Of a stretch of DNA of 34,083 nucleotides, positions 1-9,350 are shown in pieces. The notes under the pieces were generated by a model. That model had not been told where the DNA came from. It saw nothing but the letters and a program-made list of their open reading frames with translations, and did no database searches. Source of the DNA: Alphaproteobacteria bacterium (GTDB taxonomy: Bacteria; Pseudomonadota; Alphaproteobacteria; ATCC43930; CGMCC-115725); NCBI GenBank assembly GCA_019237175.1, contig JAFAHP010000140.1, positions 1-34,083 of the forward strand, written 5' to 3'. The position numbers and the translations under genes are program-made. Numbering within the stretch: position 1 is the first letter of the stretch; every line of letters starts with the position of its first letter.

Positions 1-1
1 C

Positions 2-469
2 GAGACGGCCATCGCGCTCGACCACAGCCGCGCTCCGGCCTATGCCCGGCTGGGCTGGTGCAAATTTCTGACCGGTGCTGTCGACGAGGCGATCCCCTAT
101 TTCGAGGACGCCATCCACCTTGGTCCGCACGAGCCCGGCATCGCGATCTGGTACGGACGAATAGGTGTCATTTCGTTGCTCCAGTCCCATGTCGACGAGG
201 CGATCGGCTGGCTGGAAAAGGCAAACAGTGAAAATCCCCGACTGGGGTATGTCCATGCCTATCTGGCTGCCGGCTATGCGCTGAAAGGGGATCTCGAACG
301 CGCTCGGACCGAGCTGGCCCAGGCGCAGGCTCTGAGCAAGAACTATTCGAGCCTCGCCAGCGTCAAGAAATCGAATTGGTTTGACGACCCCAAGATCCGA
401 GCCTTGGCCGAGGCGAATTTTTTCCCGGCGCTACGCCGCGCCGGATTGCCCGAAGGCGGATCGTCCTAA
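2..469 (+). CDS. TPR-repeat protein, C-terminal part (5'-truncated by window; possibly the TPR tail of an adenylate/guanylate cyclase-type protein)
   Basis: Frame 2 is open from base 2 to the stop at 469. Translation ETAIALDHSRAPAYARLGWCKFLTGAVDEAIPYFEDAIHLGPHEPG...AHAYLAAGYALKGDLERARTEL has TPR periodicity. Confidence 0.75.
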   Translation, partial: ETAIALDHSRAPAYARLGWCKFLTGAVDEAIPYFEDAIHLGPHEPGIAIWYGRIGVISLLQSHVDEAIGWLEKANSENPRLGYVHAYLAAGYALKGDLERARTELAQAQALSKNYSSLASVKKSNWFDDPKIRALAEANFFPALRRAGLPEGGSS

Positions 470-553
470 CCCTGTCGCGAATGCGCCGAACCGGCGATCA
501 CCGAGCGCGTTTGCCGGCAAACGATCGGCGGGATCGACCAAGGCGAGGCGGTG

Positions 554-859
554 ATGGCAAAACTGTCGATAGCGCTCGAAGCGGCGGGGCTGATGGCGGC
601 ACTGCTCGTGGCGGGATGCGAGGGACTGCCCGAGGCAGCCACCCCGCCGCCCACACCGCTCGCGGCTCCCTTTTATCCGCCATGGACCTTGAACCAGTCA
701 CCGGAGCGGATTGCGTTGCGGTGGTACCCCGACGCGACACCTTCGGCCGCGGCCGAACAGGTCGCCCGCGCCCACTGCGGATCATGGAATAGATCCGCCG
801 TACTCGTCTCCGACACGCGCGACGGCAGCGCCGAGATCGCCGAATACCAATGCCGCTGA
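554..859 (+). CDS. small putative lipoprotein
   Basis: MAKLSIALEAAGLMAALLVAGCEGLPE: signal peptide with lipobox LVAGC; purine-rich stretch upstream of the ATG. Confidence 0.55.
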   Translation: MAKLSIALEAAGLMAALLVAGCEGLPEAATPPPTPLAAPFYPPWTLNQSPERIALRWYPDATPSAAAEQVARAHCGSWNRSAVLVSDTRDGSAEIAEYQCR

Positions 860-914
860 AATCGACCGGCACCTTGACTATGCTGCGCCGGTGGAAAATG
901 GCGGAGAGAACGCA

Positions 915-1375
915 ATGGCGTTTGAAGCGAGGCTGAAGGAATTGGGGATCACGTTGCCGCCGGTTGGGGCGCCGTGGGGCAGTTACGTGCACGCCAAACG
1001 CATCGGCGATCTGTTGTACCTGTCCGGCAAGCAGCCGCCCGACGCCGACGGCGGGACGCCGCGCGGGAAGCTCGGCGCCGGCATGTCGGTCGAGGAAGGT
1101 TATCGGCATGCGCGCGGGGTCGGGTTGATGCTGATCGCGGCGATGCGCGACGCGTTGGGCGGCGATCTCGACCGGGTCGAAGACATCGTCAAGGTACTCG
1201 GCATGGTCAACGCGGCCCCTGATTTCGAAGATCACCCAAGGTGATCAACGGCTGCTCGGATTTGTTTGTCGAGGTGTTTGGCGAGCGTGGCCGGCACGCG
1301 CGTTCGGCGGTCGGGATGAGCTCGCTGCCGGGCGGCATCCCGGTCGAAATCGAGGCTATCGTAGCGGTCAAATGA
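915..1375 (+). pseudogene. RidA (YjgF/YER057c/UK114) family protein, frameshifted
   Basis: Frame from 915 gives MAFEARLKELGITLPPVGAPWGSYVHAKRIGDLLYLSGKQPP...VNAAPDFEDHPR then stop at 1244. The next frame continues KVINGCSDLFVEVFGERGRHARSAVGMSSLPGGIPVEIEAIVAVK to a stop at 1373-1375, a typical RidA-like C-terminus. Confidence 0.8.
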
Positions 1376-1443
1376 CCAGTGAGGGTTAGCGCTTCGCTAT
1401 CGGCATGGCCGAGCGGCGACCTGCAGCGCGGCGCGTTTAAACC

Positions 1444-2715
1444 GTGATGAGAGGGGGTCTGGGGCAATCGACCGAGCCCGTGCCGGCAAGCCGGCAGGTC
1501 CGCCGGTTGATGTGGTTTTTCGCATTGGTCTATATCGTCGAGGGTCTGGGGCAGACCGGCGGCTTGATCGCCCAGCCCCTCAACTACTATTTAAAACAGG
1601 TTTTTGACTGGACCCCGCTGCAGGTCACGGCGGGGCTGACGGTGCTCAACCTGCCCTGGATCATCAAACCGGTCTACGGCATCGTTTCGGATTTCGTCCC
1701 GCTGTTCGGGTATCGACGAAAAGCCTATTTGATCCTCGCCAATATCGCGGCGGCCGCGGCGTATTTCTGGGTGACGCGCCTCAGCGCACCGCGCCCGTTG
1801 ATCCTGGTGCTGCTCCTGACCGCTTACGCGATGGCGATCTCGAGCACCTTGTGCGGCGCGGTGCTGGTCGAGAACGGCCAGCGGCTCGGACAAAGCGACA
1901 GGTTCGTCAATCAGCAATGGCTGTGGTTCAACATCGCCGCGGTGGCGAGCGCCTTGCTCGGCGGCGAATTGGTCGCACGATTGTCGCCGCAGGGCGCCCT
2001 GCATATGGCGTCCGCGATCATTGCGATTGCCCCTTTTGCCGCCATCTTCGCCACGCTGTTTCTGATTGACGAAACTCCGAGCCGTCTCAATCTCGCCGAA
2101 CTCAAGGACACCTTTCGCGGATTGTCGGCAACCTTCACGAAGCGGGAGTTGTGGTTGATCGGCGTTTTTCTGTTTCTCTATTACCTCAATCCGGGATTCG
2201 GGTTACCTCTCTATTACTACATGACCGACACGCTGAAGTTTTCGCAGGACTTTATCGGCATACTTGGTGCAGTCAATTCGACCGGTTGGATCGTCGGCGC
2301 CATGCTGTATCGCCGATTGTTCGACCGAATGACATCGCACCGGCTATTAAATATCAGCATTTTAACCGGCGCGATCACGACCGTGGCATTCCTGCTGCTC
2401 TCGAACCACGCAAATGCCGTAGTCATCAACTTTTTCAGCGGTATGGCGGGCATGATCGCGTTTGTCGCGACCCTCAGCCTCGCCGCCGACTTTTGCCCAA
2501 AACGCGCCGAAGGCTTTGCCTTTGCGGCACTGATGTCGGTTCTCAACCTGTCCTCGGCGGCGTCGGACAATCTCGGTTCGTTTTTGTACGAACACGCCTT
2601 TCACAACCGGTTGGCGCCGCTGATTATCGTTTCGGCCGCCTCGACCGCAATAATCTTGCTGTTCGTCCCGCTGTTGCGGCTCGGCGACAAACCTCCCGGG
2701 GTGGCTGCCGGCTGA
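1444..2715 (+). CDS. MFS / BT1 (folate-biopterin transporter-like) family membrane transporter
   Basis: 423-aa polytopic protein; LNYYLKQVFDWTPLQVTAGLTVLNLPWIIKPVYGIVSDFVPLFGYRRKAYL is BT1-family-like. Confidence 0.75.
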   Translation: MMRGGLGQSTEPVPASRQVRRLMWFFALVYIVEGLGQTGGLIAQPLNYYLKQVFDWTPLQVTAGLTVLNLPWIIKPVYGIVSDFVPLFGYRRKAYLILANIAAAAAYFWVTRLSAPRPLILVLLLTAYAMAISSTLCGAVLVENGQRLGQSDRFVNQQWLWFNIAAVASALLGGELVARLSPQGALHMASAIIAIAPFAAIFATLFLIDETPSRLNLAELKDTFRGLSATFTKRELWLIGVFLFLYYLNPGFGLPLYYYMTDTLKFSQDFIGILGAVNSTGWIVGAMLYRRLFDRMTSHRLLNISILTGAITTVAFLLLSNHANAVVINFFSGMAGMIAFVATLSLAADFCPKRAEGFAFAALMSVLNLSSAASDNLGSFLYEHAFHNRLAPLIIVSAASTAIILLFVPLLRLGDKPPGVAAG

Positions 2716-2889
2716 GACCAACCGGCAAAAACATCAACCCCTCGTGCCCGGCTGAAGGCCCACGGGTCGAGCCCGGCCAAGGGGTCATTGCTGAATGCGG
2801 TTGGTATGAACGCGCAACCACCTCCCTGGTGCGCCGAGTGACGAGATCTGTCCCGGAGCACCCAAGCGCCGCGCGGCGGGTGCAGATGC

Positions 2890-4287
2890 TCAGATATGGA
2901 TCGCGCGTCCCGCGACGGTGAGAGCAGCTTCTTTGACCGCTTCGTTCAAGGTCGGGTGAGCGTGAGGAGTGCGGGCGATATCCTCGGCCGAGGCGCCGAA
3001 TTCGATCGCGAGTGCCGCCTCGGCGATCAGGGTCCCGGCGTCAGGTCCGATAATGTGCACGCCCAGTACGCGGTCGGTCGAGACTTCGGCGAGGATCTTG
3101 ACAAAGCCTTCCGTCTCGCCGTTGGCGCGCGCCCGAGGATTGGCGGTAAACGGGAACTTGCCGATCCGATAAGCAATGGCCGCCGATTTCAGCTCTTCTT
3201 CGGTCTTGCCGACCGAGGCAACTTCGGGTGACGTGTAAATCACTGCCGGGACCGCGTCATAGTTGATGAACGGCTTTTGTCCGGCGAGACGCTCGGCGAT
3301 CGCGATCCCCTCCTCTTCGGCTTTGTGCGCCAGCATCGCGCCGCGGATCACATCGCCGATCGCATAAATGCCCGGGATATTGGTGGCAAAGCCGTCATCG
3401 ACGATGATCCGTCCTTGTGCATCGCACGCAACGCCAACCGCATCGAGCCCCAGCCTTTGCGTATACGGGCGGCGGCCGACCGCGATCAACACCGCCTCAG
3501 CCTCCAGGATGCGGCGTTCGACGCCCTCGATCTCGAGCGAGAGGGAATCAGGACTTTCTCGCACGGCGGCGAGTTTGGCGCCGAGTTCGAACCTGATCCC
3601 CTGCCGCGTCAACGCCCGCTGTAGTCCGCCAGAGAGCTCGCGATCCATCGTCGGGACGATACGGTCGAGGAGCTCGATCACCGTGACCTGCGAACCGAGC
3701 CGGTGCCACACCGAGCCGAGTTCAAGCCCGATATAGCCGCCGCCGATCACGGCGAGCCGATTGGGGACGTGGTCGAGCGCCAAGGCGCCGGTCGAGGAGA
3801 GGATCCGCCGCTCGTCGACCGCTATAGCCGGCAATGGGGCACTCTCAGAGCCGGTCGCGATGATAATCGCCCCAGCCTCGATCTCGTGAGCCTCGTTGTC
3901 GGCCGCGCTGAGGACCACCCGTCCCGGCGCCACGAGGCGGCCGGCTCCTTTGAGCCAATCGACCTTGTTCTTGCGAAACAGAAACTCGACGCCGCGCGTC
4001 AGCGTGGTCACAACCCGATCCTTGCGGTCCATCATGCGCGCGAGATCGAGCCGCACCTCGCCGAGATCGACCCCGTGATCCGCCAGCGAATGGCGCGCAT
4101 CGGCGAACTTTTCCGAGGACTGCAGCAACGCCTTCGACGGAATGCAGCCGATATTGAGGCATGTCCCGCCAAGACTCGCGCGCATGTCGACGCAGGCTGC
4201 TCTGAGCCCAAGCTGAGCCGCGCGGATCGCCGCGACATAACCTCCCGGTCCGCCGCCGATAACCACGACATCATAGCGATCGGTCAT
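2890..4287 (-). CDS. lpdA: dihydrolipoyl dehydrogenase (E3)
   Basis: 465 aa; YDVVVIGGGPGGYVAAIRAAQLG, redox motif GGTCLNIGCIPSKALL, C-terminal HAHPTLNEAVKEAAL. Confidence 0.95.
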   Translation of the reverse strand: MTDRYDVVVIGGGPGGYVAAIRAAQLGLRAACVDMRASLGGTCLNIGCIPSKALLQSSEKFADARHSLADHGVDLGEVRLDLARMMDRKDRVVTTLTRGVEFLFRKNKVDWLKGAGRLVAPGRVVLSAADNEAHEIEAGAIIIATGSESAPLPAIAVDERRILSSTGALALDHVPNRLAVIGGGYIGLELGSVWHRLGSQVTVIELLDRIVPTMDRELSGGLQRALTRQGIRFELGAKLAAVRESPDSLSLEIEGVERRILEAEAVLIAVGRRPYTQRLGLDAVGVACDAQGRIIVDDGFATNIPGIYAIGDVIRGAMLAHKAEEEGIAIAERLAGQKPFINYDAVPAVIYTSPEVASVGKTEEELKSAAIAYRIGKFPFTANPRARANGETEGFVKILAEVSTDRVLGVHIIGPDAGTLIAEAALAIEFGASAEDIARTPHAHPTLNEAVKEAALTVAGRAIHI

Positions 4288-4680
4288 GCGAGCTTCTCGT
4301 TGCGCACAAAAGCATTGGAACTAAGAAGCACGCCGTTTGCGGCGAGTCGAGGATGGGGTTGCGCGGCGCCGCTGTGGAGCAGGGCGGCCGGGAGCCTTGA
4401 CGCAAAAATGCGCGCTGCCGGCCCAAGCCTACCCCCGCCTCCTCGGCGAACGCGCCGGCGCCGCCGATGGCGAGATGCGCATTGCGCCGGTCACCCCGCG
4501 GCAAACCCGCTTCGGCCGCCGCTCGAGCGGGGATGTCCCCCGCCCCGATGGTCGCCGCCCCACCCTGTCGCAGACCGCTAGGCCCGGACCCCACTGTGGG
4601 ACCCGGCGATTACCCAACTCGACAAGCCCAAACTGCACCATCAGCAAGCCGGCCTGGCGTAAATATGCCGGCCGCCGCGT

Positions 4681-4863
4681 TCACTCCAGCCCTCGAGCGT
4701 GCACGCTGCCGGGTGGCGTGACGGTCGCAAGGATTTCGCAGTCATCCGAAGGCACTTGCACGGCAGAGAAGTCTCCTTCCCGGCTCCGCACCACGTAAAA
4801 GTCGATACCCATACAGGAGGCGAGCTTTTCGGCCCGATCGCGGGCTTCCACTTCGGTCATCAC
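4681..4863 (-). CDS. small hypothetical protein (60 aa)
   Basis: Short ORF starting GTG/ATG, overlapping the stop of the upstream 64-aa ORF by 4 nt (GTGA). Confidence 0.45.
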   Translation of the reverse strand: MMTEVEARDRAEKLASCMGIDFYVVRSREGDFSAVQVPSDDCEILATVTPPGSVHARGLE

Positions 4864-5054
4864 GTGAGCTCTCCCTTTTCAGAGCCGGTATTACTCACGG
4901 GTGAGCCTTCGGAACACCGCTCGATTTCATCGGCGTAATCGGCCAGCTCCGCGGTCCAAAGCCAAAGCTGCCTACTGACGCTTGGCCTAAGTGAAATGTT
5001 CATCATCGCACGGCATTTTCGTGCAAGGTCACGAAGCTCTTGTGGATCATGCAT
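4860..5054 (-). CDS. small hypothetical protein (64 aa) of the 'LRDLARKCR...QLWLWTAELADYADEIER' type
   Basis: MHDPQELRDLARKCRAMMNISLRPSVSRQLWLWTAELADYADEIERCSE; resembles short proteins common in Rhizobiales-like genomes (recall only) and a fragment near 6.1 kb in this window. Confidence 0.5.
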   Translation of the reverse strand: MHDPQELRDLARKCRAMMNISLRPSVSRQLWLWTAELADYADEIERCSEGSPVSNTGSEKGELT

Positions 5055-5417
5055 TCATTTCCTCCCAAGAGAACAGATGCAAGTGCCACTGCTATACTTG
5101 TAAGCCCTTTGGTTAAGGCAGACAACAAGCGTTTCTGACGCAGGTTCCGTTGTGCGCTGTGGCCAAAAAATGTCAACCCAAGACCGAATCGGCAACCTTG
5201 GAACCGTTTATTTTCAGTTATGTTCAACCCGTAGTCGGATGTTCTCTGTTCCGATTGCTTGATGCTACCGTAGATCTGGACTGGGGTCATACATCACAGC
5301 TTCCCGATCATCAGACTAAAATCCGATGTAAATCTCGGAGAGTAGGGGAACTCGATGGTTGACAATGGCTTGGAGCCGCGGCGTGGCAATCGCCGGGGAA
5401 TTTACGTGGAGGTGACG

Positions 5418-5885
5418 ATGAGAAACTTGATCCGAAACCTGGTCTTAGGGACCGCCTCGGTACTCGCTTTGGGTGCCGGAGGCGCGACCCTGAGCTACTC
5501 TTCCAACGTCGGCAATAGGGCAAATGCCGCAAGCATCCCTGCTGCATGGCAAACTACACGGACTGGCGACAATCTCGGAACCAAAGACAGCCGCTGGGCG
5601 CAGGCGCAGCTGCGCAAAGACGACATCCGCTGGGCGCAGGCCGAACTTCGGTATCGCGGGCTCTATAATGGATCGCTCGATGGCGTCTTGGGTCCCGAGA
5701 CAAAGCACGCCCTGCAACAGTTCCAACAGAAGAACGGTTTACTTCAGACGGCATCGCTTGATGCTCAAACTTGGGAAGTGCTGACCGGCAATGCCAACCT
5801 CGCGGCGGGATCGAGCGCGCCGCCCGATACTGAACGCGGCGGACCCACTACGAAGCCGTCTAAAGAAAGCGATTTGGGTAAATAA
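5418..5885 (+). CDS. exported peptidoglycan-binding domain (PG_binding_1) protein
   Basis: MRNLIRNLVLGTASVLALGAGGATLSYSS signal-like N-terminus; WAQAELRYRGLYNGSLDGVLGPETKHALQQFQQKNGL is a PG_binding_1 motif. ORF extends to 5355 but ATG 5418 fits the signal peptide. Confidence 0.8.
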   Translation: MRNLIRNLVLGTASVLALGAGGATLSYSSNVGNRANAASIPAAWQTTRTGDNLGTKDSRWAQAQLRKDDIRWAQAELRYRGLYNGSLDGVLGPETKHALQQFQQKNGLLQTASLDAQTWEVLTGNANLAAGSSAPPDTERGGPTTKPSKESDLGK

Positions 5886-6059
5886 GGCGGATCAACGTAG
5901 TCGGTTAACGAAGGCTCCGCCGCCGACCACATGGGGGTGGGCGTCTGACAATTCTGTGGTCGGGCCTGCCAACCGGTTAGCCCTGGGAGCGAGCGCGATC
6001 GCTCGGCCGATTAGAGGATGAGTGGCGCTTTGCGGCTTGCGGGCTTCTCCGCAGTGATC

Positions 6060-6223
6060 ACGCAGGCTCCCTCTGCCTGCGGCCGGTCTTATGGCTCGGT
6101 ATGCGTTCGCGACGCCGTTCGATGTGATCTGCCGCGTCAATCAGCTCGACCGCCCAGAGCCGTAACTGTTTGATCTGAGGCGTCGGCAACCGCAGAGCCT
6201 CACCGCCTCGCGAAGGGTTATGA
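6060..6223 (-). pseudogene. fragment related to the small protein at 4860-5054
   Basis: Reverse-strand translation LPTPQIKQLRLWAVELIDAADHIERRRER parallels SVSRQLWLWTAELADYADEIERCSE; no convincing start or N-terminal LARKCR segment in frame. Confidence 0.35.
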
Positions 6224-8575
6224 CCGGCGCGCCGCTCGGATCGCGCGCCAGACCCGCTCGGGGCTGGCGGGCATTTCGACGTGGCGCACGCCCAGTTCGC
6301 AAAGCGCGTCGACAACGGCGTTGATCACAACCGCCAATGCCGGGGTGGTGCCACCCTCGCCGGCAGAACGCACACCCAGCCGGTTTGTCGGTGTTGGCAC
6401 CTCGCTGAGTGCCGTCTGTAGTATCGGGAAGGTGTCGGCGCGCGGCATCGCGTAATCCATAAAGCTCGCCGCCAGCAGTTGTCCGGTGTCCGGGTCATAA
6501 TGGCAATTCTCTAAGAGCGCCTGGCCGACGCCCTGGGCGATGCCGCCATGGGTTTGACCGTGCACGATCATCGGGTTGATGGCACGACCGACATCATCGA
6601 CCGCGCTGTAGCCGACGATATCGACCGCCCCGGTTTCGGGGTCGACCTCGACCTCACAGACTTGCGTGCCGTAAGGAAAACTCGCGACCGGCAGGGTCTG
6701 GTCCGAGATCGCGGCGATCGGCCGGCGCAATTCTTGCGGCAGGTCCTCACGCGTGGCGGCTGCCGCGGCGGCCTCGAAGAGGCCGATGTCGCGATCGGTG
6801 CCGGCCACGCGAAACCGCCCCTCCAGAAACTCGATGTCGGGCTCGCCGGTTTCGAGAAGAAAGCTCGCGATCTTGCGGCCCTGATCGATAATATCGTCGG
6901 TCGCCTGGCCAATGATCGAGGTCGCCAGTTTCATCGAGCGGCCGGAATGTGAGCCGCCGCCGACCTGCACGCGCGCGGTGTCATGCGCGACCAAAGCGAC
7001 ACTGTCAAACGGCACGCCCAGCCATTCGCTGACAAGCTGGGCAAAGCTCGTCTCGTGACCTTGTCCCGAGGCCATGGTACCGATGACAAGCTCGACCTTG
7101 CCGTCGGGCAACACCGCGATTTCGGCGCGCTCGCGCGGCGCGCCCGAGGTGATCTCAATGTAATTGGCAATACCAATGCCGCGCAATTTGCCGCGGCTCT
7201 TGGCTTCGGCGCGGCGCGCCGGGAAACCGTCCCAGTCAGAAAGCGCCAATGCAGTGTCCATCGCCTGCGGGTAATCTCCGCTGTCATAGGTGAGGCCGAG
7301 CGGGTTCGAATAAGGTTGCGACGCGGGCGGGATCAGATTGCGGCGGCGCAGTGCGGCCGGGTCGAGGCCCAATCGGTCGGCCGCCAGATCGATCAGACGT
7401 TCGACCACAAAAATCGCCTCGGGCCGCCCGGAGCTGCGATAGGGGGTGGTCGGCATGGTATTGGAGAGCGCTCCCCGCCCGCGAAAATACGCGGCCGGGA
7501 TGCGATAAACGCTCGACATCAGGCCAAGCCCTTTTTGCAGCGGCCCAAAGGCCACGGCATGGCCGCCGAGATTGCTCAAATTGGCGCCGCGAACGGCAAG
7601 AAACTGGCCGTCGGCATCAAGGGCGAGCTCGGCTGCGACCGTCAGATCGCGGCCCTGCCAGTCGCTGAGAAAGGATTCGCTGCGCTCGCAGGTCCATTTT
7701 ACCGGCCGGCCAGTCCGGCGCGCCGCCCAAGCGAGCAGTGCATATTCGGGGTAGAAAAGATTGCGCGTGCCGAAATTGCCGCCCATGTCATGGCACAGCA
7801 CGCGGACCTGTTCGGTCGCCACTCCCAATATTTGGGCAAGGTCGAACCGGACTTTGGCAACACCGCGGCCGCTGCCGGTGTAGAGCGTGTACTGACCCGT
7901 CGCCGGATGGTAATCGGCGACATTGGTGCGCGGCTCCATTGGCACCCCGGTAACCCGCTGCGCCCAGGTTTCGAGCCGAACAACATGGGCTGCGCGAGAA
8001 AACGCGGCGGCCGTCGCGGCCTCGTCGCCGAGTTCGATATCGATGCAGAGATTGCCGGGGGCGGTCTCCCACAACAGCGGCGCTTCGGGCTTTAAGGCAT
8101 CGCCGGCACGCGTCACATTGCCAACCGGCTGATAGCCGATATCGAGCATTTCGACAGCATCTTTCGCGGCGGCAGTGGTTTCGGCGACGACAATCGCGAC
8201 CGGTTCGCCAACATAGCGGGTCTTGTCGGTCGGCAGCGGGAAGTGGGTTGTTGCGATCGGTTCGATCCCCCGGGTTCGCGCCTGCACATCGGGCGGCGCG
8301 CTCAGCCCTGGATTGTGCGGGATCGGCCCGAGCCCGTCGGCGATATAGTCGGCGCCCGTCAGAATGGCGAGCACCCCCGGTATGGCCAGCGCCATGGTTT
8401 TGTCGATCGGGCCGAGGCGCGCGTGCGCGTGCGGCGAGCGGACAATGACGGCATGGGCCATCCGCGGCAATGCGATGTCATCGGTAAAGCATCCTCTGCC
8501 GGTCAGCAGCCGAAGATCTTCCTTGCGCCGCACCGGCTGCCCGATACCCGTCCCCGCAATCACTGCCGCAACCAT
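6218..8575 (-). CDS. xanthine dehydrogenase family protein, molybdopterin-binding (CoxL/aldehyde oxidase-like) large subunit
   Basis: GIGQPVRRKEDLRLLTGRGCFTDDI, GNFGTRNLFYPEYALLAWAARRTGRPVKW, PYRSSGRPEAIFVVERLID, ASGQGHETSFAQLVSEWLG. Start at 8575 (MVAAVIAGTGIGQPV) preferred over the 913-aa ORF start. Confidence 0.9.
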   Translation of the reverse strand: MVAAVIAGTGIGQPVRRKEDLRLLTGRGCFTDDIALPRMAHAVIVRSPHAHARLGPIDKTMALAIPGVLAILTGADYIADGLGPIPHNPGLSAPPDVQARTRGIEPIATTHFPLPTDKTRYVGEPVAIVVAETTAAAKDAVEMLDIGYQPVGNVTRAGDALKPEAPLLWETAPGNLCIDIELGDEAATAAAFSRAAHVVRLETWAQRVTGVPMEPRTNVADYHPATGQYTLYTGSGRGVAKVRFDLAQILGVATEQVRVLCHDMGGNFGTRNLFYPEYALLAWAARRTGRPVKWTCERSESFLSDWQGRDLTVAAELALDADGQFLAVRGANLSNLGGHAVAFGPLQKGLGLMSSVYRIPAAYFRGRGALSNTMPTTPYRSSGRPEAIFVVERLIDLAADRLGLDPAALRRRNLIPPASQPYSNPLGLTYDSGDYPQAMDTALALSDWDGFPARRAEAKSRGKLRGIGIANYIEITSGAPRERAEIAVLPDGKVELVIGTMASGQGHETSFAQLVSEWLGVPFDSVALVAHDTARVQVGGGSHSGRSMKLATSIIGQATDDIIDQGRKIASFLLETGEPDIEFLEGRFRVAGTDRDIGLFEAAAAAATREDLPQELRRPIAAISDQTLPVASFPYGTQVCEVEVDPETGAVDIVGYSAVDDVGRAINPMIVHGQTHGGIAQGVGQALLENCHYDPDTGQLLAASFMDYAMPRADTFPILQTALSEVPTPTNRLGVRSAGEGGTTPALAVVINAVVDALCELGVRHVEMPASPERVWRAIRAARRS

Positions 8576-8680
8576 CGTTCCTCCGATTTTAGATTTAGAG
8601 GTGTCGGTGTCAGAGAGCATCTTGATCAAAACATAGCGCTGGCCAATATGGTCACCTAAAGACGACCATGGACATACCTG

Positions 8681-8935
8681 ATGACCGAACCCGAGGTTAA
8701 GCACATCCCAGCCGCGAACTTCAAAGCGGAGTGCCTGCGCCTGCTCGATGAAGTGGCGAATACCCGTCGCCCAATTATCGTCACCAAACGAGGGAAGCCG
8801 GTGGCGAAACTGGTGCCAATCGATCAGGACGCGATCGACATTTTTGGGCGAATGGCCGGCACGATCACGATCTGCGGCGATATCATCTCGCCGATCGAGG
8901 ACCTCGACTGGACCGGCGATGCCGACAACATCTGA
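8681..8935 (+). CDS. type II toxin-antitoxin system antitoxin, Phd/YefM family
   Basis: KHIPAANFKAECLRLLDEVANTRRPIIVTKRGKPVAKLVPI is a canonical Phd/YefM motif. Confidence 0.85.
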   Translation: MTEPEVKHIPAANFKAECLRLLDEVANTRRPIIVTKRGKPVAKLVPIDQDAIDIFGRMAGTITICGDIISPIEDLDWTGDADNI

Positions 8936-9350
8936 CCGGCAGAAGTTGTTACTTGACACTCACATCTGGCTTTGGCTGGTCGGCGGAAGTGGTCAGCTTG
9001 ATGCGGCTTCGCGGCAAACGATAAGCCGAGCGTTGGGTTCTGGAAGGTTGTGGATCGCAGCGATTTCACTGTGGGAAATCGCCCTTTTGGCAGCGCGAGG
9101 CCGGATTCTCCTGGGGAAGTCGATAGGCTTGTGGTTCCAAGAGGCGTTAGCCGCGCCCGGGCCAGCTATCGAGGCGTTAAGTCCCTCCATTGCGGTTGAG
9201 AGCTATGCACTGCCCGGGCAATTCCACCATGACCCTGCCGACCGGATGATCGTCGCCACGGCGAGGGTTACCGGGGCAGCCTTGATGACCAGAGATCGGC
9301 GAATTCTCGACTATGCCGCGCGCGGGCATCTGGCGGCGATTGCCGCTTAA
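8919..9350 (+). CDS. type II toxin-antitoxin system PIN-domain toxin
   Basis: ATG at 8919 overlaps the antitoxin end by 17 nt. KLLLDTHIWLWLVGG...AAISLWEIALL...HHDPADRMIVATARVTGAALMTRDRRIL is PIN (VapC-like). Confidence 0.88.
   Translation: MPTTSDRQKLLLDTHIWLWLVGGSGQLDAASRQTISRALGSGRLWIAAISLWEIALLAARGRILLGKSIGLWFQEALAAPGPAIEALSPSIAVESYALPGQFHHDPADRMIVATARVTGAALMTRDRRILDYAARGHLAAIAA

Noticed and set aside
8576-8959. N-terminal extension of the 913-aa ORF (MSSNNFCRSDVVGIAGPVEVLDRR...)
   Set aside because: It is antisense to the Phd antitoxin gene and unrelated to the XDH family; the family N-terminus starts at about 8575.
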